19,381 bases of DNA from an uncultured Sutterella sp. (GTDB lineage: Bacteria; Pseudomonadota; Gammaproteobacteria; Burkholderiales; Burkholderiaceae_F), in contig CAJJMF010000020.1 of the NCBI GenBank assembly GCA_905192805.1, forward strand, positions 1 through 19,381. Direction: 5' to 3'. Numbering within the stretch: position 1 is the first letter of the stretch; every line of letters starts with the position of its first letter. The notes under the pieces are model-generated. The model was not told the origin of the DNA. It saw only the letters and a list, made by a program, of their open reading frames with translations, and made no database searches. Shown here piece by piece: positions 15,058 through 19,381 of this stretch. The translations under genes were made by a program, and so were the position numbers.

Positions 15058-15894
15058 TTAGCCGTTTGTTCCAATCGGAACCCAGCCTTCGTACACCACA
15101 TTCTCGGCTTCTTTTTCCATGGAGAAGGTCGGTGCTGTGTCTCGGCGTAAGTTCAAAGCCACCGCACTTTCCGTGTCGCCCATCGCCGCAATCGCCAATC
15201 GATGACGTTCAGCCAACACCCGAGCACTATACCCATTATCGCTACTCATGTTTGCTGCCCCACTGTACCACTTGAGCGCTTTACGCACGTTACCCGTACG
15301 CTGTAAGAGTTCACTCAGGATATCCGTCCCGACGCTCATGTTGGCATAAGGGTCAAACGCCTTCGATTGACCGCCAAATTGCGCAAACTTAGAGCGATGC
15401 ACACTCGTCATGACCTGCATAAGCCCTTCAGCCCCCGAACTGGAACGTGCCTTGGGGTTATAGCTCGATTCGGTCGCCACAATGGCCAAAATTAAGAGCG
15501 GATCGACATTTTTCGCTTCGCCAATTTCTACCGCCATCCGGGTTAAGGACTGAGCTGTTTCGAACGGAATCTTAAACGATGTACTGACGTATTCAGCCAC
15601 CGAACGCGAAGCGGAGTGTACGCGCTCAATGGTGGTTTCCACAGGTTCGTCGCCACGGTCCGTCGCGTCCGTCATGACGTCTTGAAGCAGACTTGGCATG
15701 TTAGAGCGATTGGCCGAGTAGGAAATGGCGTCTACGCCAGAGGCGTTATTGTCTACCGTCAACACATAGTCAGACGGTGTTTGAACACTGACGGGTTCTA
15801 AGGTGTCCCAGCTGAGCATCGAGCTCACGGTTAGGGATAAGATGGAGGCGATCGCCGCAGAGCGCAGCCTACCGGGTGGTTGAGAACTATTCAT
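15058..15894 (-). CDS. SLT-type lytic transglycosylase
   Basis: Predicted secreted or membrane-anchored murein hydrolase (GH23 fold) that cleaves MurNAc-GlcNAc bonds with 1,6-anhydro formation. 278 residues. RLRSAAIASILSLTVSSML at 9-27 is a signal peptide or N-terminal anchor; it carries no lipobox Cys. A linker of about 80 residues follows. The SLT domain begins near 125: ILAIVATESSYNPKARS with catalytic Glu142, then GAEGLMQVM (154-162), DPYANMSVGTDILSELL and the C-terminal ALKWYSGAAN (206-215), the lineage's version of the AYNAG motif. The last 35 residues after the domain are unassigned. The ATG at 15894 is chosen since the hydrophobic segment then sits normally; an upstream in-frame start at 15930 would add 12 residues. 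A terminator follows. Confidence 0.9.
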   Translation of the reverse strand: MNSSQPPGRLRSAAIASILSLTVSSMLSWDTLEPVSVQTPSDYVLTVDNNASGVDAISYSANRSNMPSLLQDVMTDATDRGDEPVETTIERVHSASRSVAEYVSTSFKIPFETAQSLTRMAVEIGEAKNVDPLLILAIVATESSYNPKARSSSGAEGLMQVMTSVHRSKFAQFGGQSKAFDPYANMSVGTDILSELLQRTGNVRKALKWYSGAANMSSDNGYSARVLAERHRLAIAAMGDTESAVALNLRRDTAPTFSMEKEAENVVYEGWVPIGTNG

Positions 15895-15960
15895 TATATT
15901 CAAGGTGCATCTGGACACAAGGTCAGCCACACCAAGCCTCTGGCCTAGTCTGTCAACCCT

Positions 15961-15990
15961 GAAGAAGACGGGAACCTTACCCGTTTCTTC
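15961..15990 (-). promoter_or_regulatory. Hairpin in the transglycosylase leader
   Basis: GAAGAAGACGGG (15961-15972) and CCCGTTTCTTC (15980-15990) pair over 11 bp with one bulged G and a 7-base loop. It falls within the predicted untranslated leader, about 65 bases before the start codon. No T-run follows on the minus strand, so it is not an obvious terminator. Confidence 0.4.
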
Positions 15991-16040
15991 CGACGTATCG
16001 GTCGTCCCTCACGCGTTCCATAAAAACTAACATAGGCGCG

Positions 16041-16069
16041 ATCGTAACAAGGATCAGAAAAAAAAGCAA
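16041..16069 (-). promoter_or_regulatory. Candidate promoter of the transglycosylase gene
   Basis: Minus strand TTGCTT (16069-16064), a 17-base spacer ending in TGT, and TACGAT (16046-16041): correct spacing and an extended -10. It predicts a leader of about 140 bases that contains the hairpin at 15961-15990. Confidence 0.45.
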
Positions 16070-16133
16070 CCTTTTTCCTCTCCACATTTTCTTTGTAACA
16101 ACAGAGCGAAACCAATTTTACAAGATCATATAG

Positions 16134-16195
16134 AGATCCCGAAAGATCCCTTATACAGGGGATCACAATACCCGAAAAAACCTAGGGTTAACCCT
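16134..16195. repeat. Cluster of GATCCC repeats and a 12-bp palindrome
   Basis: AGATCCC occurs at 16134-16140 and again at 16144-16150, a 10-base period, so both copies face the same side of the helix. An inverted copy, GGGATC at 16159-16164, pairs with the second repeat around TTATACAG. Twenty bases on is the perfect palindrome AGGGTTAACCCT (16184-16195). The set lies between two divergent genes, about 90 bases from the transglycosylase -10 and 90-125 from the KTSC -10. Binding of a regulator is inferred only. Confidence 0.4.
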
Positions 16196-16283
16196 GATTT
16201 TATCTGTTTCCTACTGACTCTAGTGTCCTCACTCTGCCCACAATCGAGGAACTTTTGACTTAAGACGAGAGAGTCGCATTCCG

Positions 16284-16313
16284 TTCATTGGTAACAAAGC
16301 GCTTTGGTACAAT
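16284..16313 (+). promoter_or_regulatory. Candidate promoter of the KTSC gene
   Basis: TACAAT (16308-16313) is preceded by TGG, giving an extended -10 with five of six hexamer bases; TTCATT (16284-16289) is a weak -35 at 18 bases. A start near 16320 leaves a leader of about 30 bases before the ATG at 16351 and would exclude translation from the earlier ATG at 16312, which is inside the -10. Confidence 0.5.
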
Positions 16314-16350
16314 GAACTTACCTACAACCGATTTAGGTGGGGTGGAACAG

Positions 16351-16638
16351 ATGAAGAGAAAAAATATCCACAGAGGAGGAATCCTCTCAGCGGGCTACGA
16401 TCGTGATCGTCGTTGGCTCGATGTTGAATTCGATGGGCATCGCTTGATGCGTGTTGAAGGCATCGGCTATGAAATGGCCGAACGGTTTATGCACTCCGAA
16501 ATGCCCGCACACTATTGGGAAGAGGAGATCGCTGATAATTTTTCGATTCGTGAAATTTCGAAAAGCGAATCCGAAGAACAAAACGACAAAGCGGCCGCCA
16601 GCAAAGATGCGCTCAAGCGTTTGTTTGGTGACGCGTAA
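16351..16638 (+). CDS. Small KTSC-domain protein of unknown function
   Basis: 95-residue, probably cytoplasmic protein. Residues 11-69 fit the KTSC domain: a GYD turn (15-17) and strand RWLDVEFDG, then RLMRVEGIGYEMAERFMHSE, HYWEEEIADNF and the closing SIREI. KTSC domains occur alone or fused to lysyl-tRNA synthetase-like and nucleic acid-associated proteins; their role is unknown. A charged, low-complexity tail (70-95) follows, rich in Lys, Glu, Ser and Ala. The ATG at 16351 is favoured: GGA lies 5 bases before it, a G-rich stretch stands further up, and the promoter candidate overlaps the alternative ATG at 16312; a TTG at 16288 is less likely still. It converges on mgtE, 19 bases from its end, with no terminator visible between them. 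The domain assignment is from memory of the family pattern. Confidence 0.75.
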   Translation: MKRKNIHRGGILSAGYDRDRRWLDVEFDGHRLMRVEGIGYEMAERFMHSEMPAHYWEEEIADNFSIREISKSESEEQNDKAAASKDALKRLFGDA

Positions 16639-16657
16639 CGACCGCGGGCCTAGTGAG

Positions 16658-18145
16658 CTAGTGGAAAAAGAGGCTGGCTAGGCCCAAAAAGATTAAAAAT
16701 CCGCCCGAGTCGGTGGCAAACGTCAACAACACCGACCCGCCCAACGCTGGGTCGCGTCCAAAATGGCGCAACATCAATGGCACCGCCAACCCGACAACCG
16801 CGCCCTGCACGATATTGAGCAACATCGCCAAGAACATCACCGCCCCTAACATCATGCCTTCGGGCGAGTCCCAATAAAGCGCCCACGCACACAAGGCAGC
16901 AATCGCCCCCCAGAGCAACCCGTTAATTATCGACACGGCGATTTCTTTTTTAATCAGGTCACGTTGGTTCGAGTCCGTCACTTGACCAATCGCCAAGGAG
17001 CGTACAAGTAAGGTTAAGGTCTGATTCCCTGAATTTCCTGCCATCCCCGCCACAATGGGCATGAGGGCTGCCAACGCCACCACGCGCTCAATCGTTCCGT
17101 CAAAAGCGGAAATCACGCGGGAGGCAAAAAAGGCGGTACACAAATTCACTCCGAGCCACAGCCAACGGCTCTTGGCCGTCTGCCAAGCACTCGCAAACAA
17201 GTCCTGTTCGTCATCCAAACCGACGGCCGCAAACGCATCTTCTTCGCTTTCTTCACGAATCACGTCCACGATTTCATTCACGGTCAAACGTCCCACCAGA
17301 CGTCCTGACTCGTCAATCACGGCCGCACTCACCAAGTCATAACGTTCGAAGGCCTGCGCCGCATCGCTCACATCATCGAGAGGATTGAGGGTCAGCATGT
17401 CTTTTTGCATCACCTCACGAACGAACACCATCGGATCCGTGGTCAAAATTTTCGATAGTGCCAAGGTCCCTTTCAAATGCCCTAGGCGATCGACCACGAA
17501 TACTTGGTCCGTATGATCGGGAAAACTATCAAAACGACGCAGGTACTTGAGCACCAAATCAATCGTCGTTTCTTCACGAATCGACACCACTTCGAAGTCC
17601 ATACGTGCCCCAACACTATCCTCAGGATAGCTCATGGCTGCGCGCAACTGGGCCCGCTCTTCGTGCGAGAGGCCCTCTTGGACCTGGGCCATCACATCCG
17701 GTGGCAAATCATCGACCAAGTCCGCGATTTCGTCGGTATCCAGCGTTTCCACCGCATCGACCAACTCGTCACGATCCATGGCATCGATCAGGGTTTCACG
17801 CACCCCATCGTTCACCTCGACCAGAATTTCCCCATCGGATTCACTCTGGACCAGATTCCAGACGGCCAAACGTTCATCGAGCGGCAACGCTTCGAGCACC
17901 CAGGCAATGTCTGCGGGGTGCAACGATTCAATTACTTCGCGTAGCGCCGTGGCGGTTTCTGGGCTAATCGGGAGCGCTTCGTCATCCTTGTCGGCACGCT
18001 CCAAATGGGCATCTTTATGATGTTCCTCGTCCTGAGCGAGGAGTTGTTGGATCCATTGCAGGGCACGCGATGCCTCTTCAGAGTCGCGGCTTTGGCTGTC
18101 CTCGTGGGCGAGAACGGTTTCCTTGTTATCGAGCTCGTCAGCCAT
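16658..18145 (-). CDS. mgtE: Magnesium transporter MgtE
   Basis: Inner membrane Mg2+ channel/transporter, 495 residues. The order is: an acidic tail rich in Asp/Glu (1-60), an N domain of helical repeats (about 65-172, LHPADIAWVLEALP at 75-88), a CBS pair (about 174-305, with CBS2 from 245), the plug helix region, and five membrane segments (about 328-348, 354-385, 400-425, 430-456, 466-494). PIVAGMAGNSGNQTLTLLVR (363-382) is the family signature in TM2, and Asp479 in FATDSGGF corresponds to the pore Asp432 of Thermus MgtE. In the family, Mg2+ bound between the N and CBS domains closes the pore. AAGGAG lies 7 bases before the ATG, the best ribosome site in the window. The N-terminal tail is longer than in Thermus; betaproteobacterial MgtEs commonly have one. 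Confidence 0.96.
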   Translation of the reverse strand: MADELDNKETVLAHEDSQSRDSEEASRALQWIQQLLAQDEEHHKDAHLERADKDDEALPISPETATALREVIESLHPADIAWVLEALPLDERLAVWNLVQSESDGEILVEVNDGVRETLIDAMDRDELVDAVETLDTDEIADLVDDLPPDVMAQVQEGLSHEERAQLRAAMSYPEDSVGARMDFEVVSIREETTIDLVLKYLRRFDSFPDHTDQVFVVDRLGHLKGTLALSKILTTDPMVFVREVMQKDMLTLNPLDDVSDAAQAFERYDLVSAAVIDESGRLVGRLTVNEIVDVIREESEEDAFAAVGLDDEQDLFASAWQTAKSRWLWLGVNLCTAFFASRVISAFDGTIERVVALAALMPIVAGMAGNSGNQTLTLLVRSLAIGQVTDSNQRDLIKKEIAVSIINGLLWGAIAALCAWALYWDSPEGMMLGAVMFLAMLLNIVQGAVVGLAVPLMLRHFGRDPALGGSVLLTFATDSGGFLIFLGLASLFFH

Positions 18146-18213
18146 CTTCGACTCCTTAGGGTGGGGGCGTGTTTAGTCCCGATGTTGTGAGGTCACGGGA
18201 GACTTCCTGCAAA

Positions 18214-18238
18214 GGCCCTTTGCCATGAGCATAGGGCC
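18214..18238 (-). promoter_or_regulatory. Hairpin in the mgtE leader
   Basis: GGCCCT (18214-18219) pairs with AGGGCC (18233-18238); after a T-T mismatch TGC (18221-18223) pairs with GCA (18229-18231), leaving a 5-base loop. It lies 69 bases before the mgtE start and downstream of the candidate -10, so it would be transcribed. It lacks a T-run. A role in Mg2+ response is speculation. Confidence 0.4.
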
Positions 18239-18313
18239 ACTTGTCGCTTATTTTAGCCAAACTTTCCTTGCGCTAAGACAGAATTCGTACGAGAAACGCA
18301 AAAAAACGTGGCA

Positions 18314-18346
18314 TGCTCGGGAGTGGGGAGCTATGTTAGAATAGCT
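18314..18346 (+). promoter_or_regulatory. Candidate promoter and overlapping dyad for the EamA gene
   Basis: TAGAAT (18337-18342) with TGT just upstream is an extended -10; TGCTCG (18314-18319) is a weak -35 at 17 bases. The -10 sits inside the inverted repeat AGCTAT (18329-18334) and ATAGCT (18341-18346), so a protein bound there would block polymerase. Predicted leader about 100 bases. Confidence 0.45.
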
Positions 18347-18449
18347 TGATTTCGCATAACTCTACACTGAGTTCCCCTCAAAGCTCCCAAATAACAGCCT
18401 TTATTTAGATCACGTTTCATACAATAAAGTACCTATTTTTTCCATCCAA

Positions 18450-19379
18450 ATGACGCTTTTTCAACTTCGTCAATCCCTCCTACTGCTCATCACAGCCAGT
18501 ATTTGGGGTGCCACCTTTATCGCCCAATCCCTAGGAATGGACAGTGTCGGTCCGTTCACCTTTACCTCTGGTCGTATGACCTTGGGGGTGATGTTTCTGA
18601 CGCCCTTGGTACTCTGGCTCCGACGCCACTTAGCCACCTCCGATCCGAAAGAATATTTACGCCGTCAAACCGCCCACTATAAAAAACAATGGCTTTTAGG
18701 GAGTCTGTGCTGTGGGCTCTGCATTTTTGGTGGGGAAACGTTCCAGCAGTTAGGACTCTTTAACGACACAGAAGTCGGAAAGGCGGGATTTATCACGTCA
18801 CTCTATATTGTGTTGGTACCGCTTTTAGGGCTCTTTTTAGGGAAACGCCTTAACTGGCTGATCGTGGTGAGTGTCATCCTGTCAGTGATCGGTCTCTGGT
18901 ACTTATGTGTGCCCGAAGGGGGATTCCATATTCGATTGGGGGATAGTCTTATTGGGATGTGTGCGCTCGTGTTTTCGCTTCACATTTTGGTCATTTCCCA
19001 CTTCGTGAAAACGGTCAACCCCATTGAGCTCTCCGTAGGGCAATTTGGCGTTGGAGCCGTGTTAGGTCTCATTGCCATGCTCCTATTTGAAAGCCCCACT
19101 ATTGAGAGCTTCAGTGCTGCACTCCCCGCCATCTTATGGGCAGGAGTCATGAGTAACGGGATTGCCTACACCTTACAGATCGTCGGTCAACAGGGCATGA
19201 ACGATACGGTCGCTAGCCTCATTATGAGTTTAGAGAGTGTGATTGCCACGTTGTGCGGCTGGTGGATTCTTGACGAGGTGCTCTCGGCCCGCGAACTCTG
19301 GGGCTGTGTACTGATGGGAGCGGCCGTCGTTCTCGCCCAATTGCCACCTACCCTCTTTACGCGTAAGAAACCCTCTTAA
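18450..19379 (+). CDS. EamA/DMT family permease
   Basis: 309-residue inner membrane permease of the drug/metabolite transporter superfamily with about ten hydrophobic segments in two EamA repeats (roughly 8-150 and 165-303). The N-terminal ITASIWGATFIAQSLGM, the PFTFTSGRMTLGVMFLTPLV stretch, and in the second half EPSV-like SLESVIATLCGWWILDE (288 region: LDEVLSARELWG) are family hallmarks. A loop rich in Arg and Lys lies near 58-78. The reading frame closes at TAA two bases before the window end. No Shine-Dalgarno sequence is evident before the ATG at 18450. Substrate is unknown: relatives export amino acids, nucleobases or other metabolites, and the divergent mgtE neighbour gives no clue. 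Confidence 0.9.
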   Translation: MTLFQLRQSLLLLITASIWGATFIAQSLGMDSVGPFTFTSGRMTLGVMFLTPLVLWLRRHLATSDPKEYLRRQTAHYKKQWLLGSLCCGLCIFGGETFQQLGLFNDTEVGKAGFITSLYIVLVPLLGLFLGKRLNWLIVVSVILSVIGLWYLCVPEGGFHIRLGDSLIGMCALVFSLHILVISHFVKTVNPIELSVGQFGVGAVLGLIAMLLFESPTIESFSAALPAILWAGVMSNGIAYTLQIVGQQGMNDTVASLIMSLESVIATLCGWWILDEVLSARELWGCVLMGAAVVLAQLPPTLFTRKKPS

Positions 19380-19381
19380 AT

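Larger units (their letters stand above)
15895..16350. promoter_or_regulatory. Divergent control region between the transglycosylase and KTSC genes
   Basis: 456 bases without a convincing gene; AT-rich with many stops. It holds the transglycosylase promoter candidate and leader hairpin, the KTSC promoter candidate, and between them a cluster of repeats (16134-16195), each listed separately. A TTGACT at 16255-16260 resembles a -35 but has no partner -10 at 16-18 bases. Confidence 0.4.
18146..18449. promoter_or_regulatory. Divergent mgtE/EamA control region
   Basis: 304 bases without a gene. It holds the mgtE leader hairpin, the EamA promoter with its dyad, and on the minus strand a TAAAAT (18255-18250), a possible mgtE -10 lacking a good -35. 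That start would give mgtE a leader of about 100 bases. No M-box riboswitch signature is recognisable. Confidence 0.35.

Noticed and set aside
16364..16372. DnaA-box-like ATATCCACA
   Set aside because: A single imperfect match inside the KTSC coding sequence with no neighbouring boxes or AT-rich unwinding region; not an origin.
18146..18300. M-box (ykoK) Mg2+ riboswitch before mgtE
   Set aside because: The region is short and the conserved core is not recognisable; only one simple hairpin is present.

Overview
This is an ordinary-looking chromosomal window from a betaproteobacterium, most likely Burkholderiales. The main reason is gene order: purM diverging from a leftward hda, HAD-IB hydrolase and pcnB cluster, plus a tkt-gap-pgk operon and a mutL-miaA pair, as I recall them from that order. 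The MutL, Gap and lytic transglycosylase sequences also look betaproteobacterial. Base composition is about half GC, low for Burkholderiales, so a host-associated family such as Sutterellaceae is possible, but that is a guess.

Layout. 1-2726, leftward: pcnB (runs off the left edge), a HAD-IB phosphatase and hda. 2966-3994, rightward: purM, ending in a strong hairpin terminator. 4054-7095, leftward: mutL then miaA. 7096-7444: gene-free divergent control region. 7445-8107, rightward: a DedA-family membrane protein with terminator. 8161-9420, leftward: pepT. 9567-13900, leftward: a carbon operon transcribed tkt, gap, pgk, closed by a terminator at 9515-9545. 13901-14236: divergent control region with dyads. 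14237-14986, rightward: rsmE, ending in a terminator usable from both sides. 15058-15894, leftward: an SLT-type lytic transglycosylase. 15895-16350: control region with promoter candidates and palindromes. 16351-16638, rightward: a small KTSC-domain protein. 16658-18145, leftward: mgtE. 18450-19379, rightward: an EamA/DMT permease.

The genes serve core functions: RNA 3'-end tailing (PcnB), control of initiation (Hda), purine synthesis (PurM), tRNA modification (MiaA), mismatch repair (MutL), 16S rRNA methylation (RsmE), triose and pentose phosphate metabolism (Tkt, Gap, Pgk), peptide use (PepT), murein turnover, Mg2+ transport and a metabolite permease. I found no mobile element, CRISPR array, tRNA, rRNA or phage gene, and no convincing undescribed system. 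The points worth a second look are residue changes in Gap and Hda, a near-duplicated 25-bp element at hda and upstream of mutL, and several hairpins or dyads in leaders and between genes.
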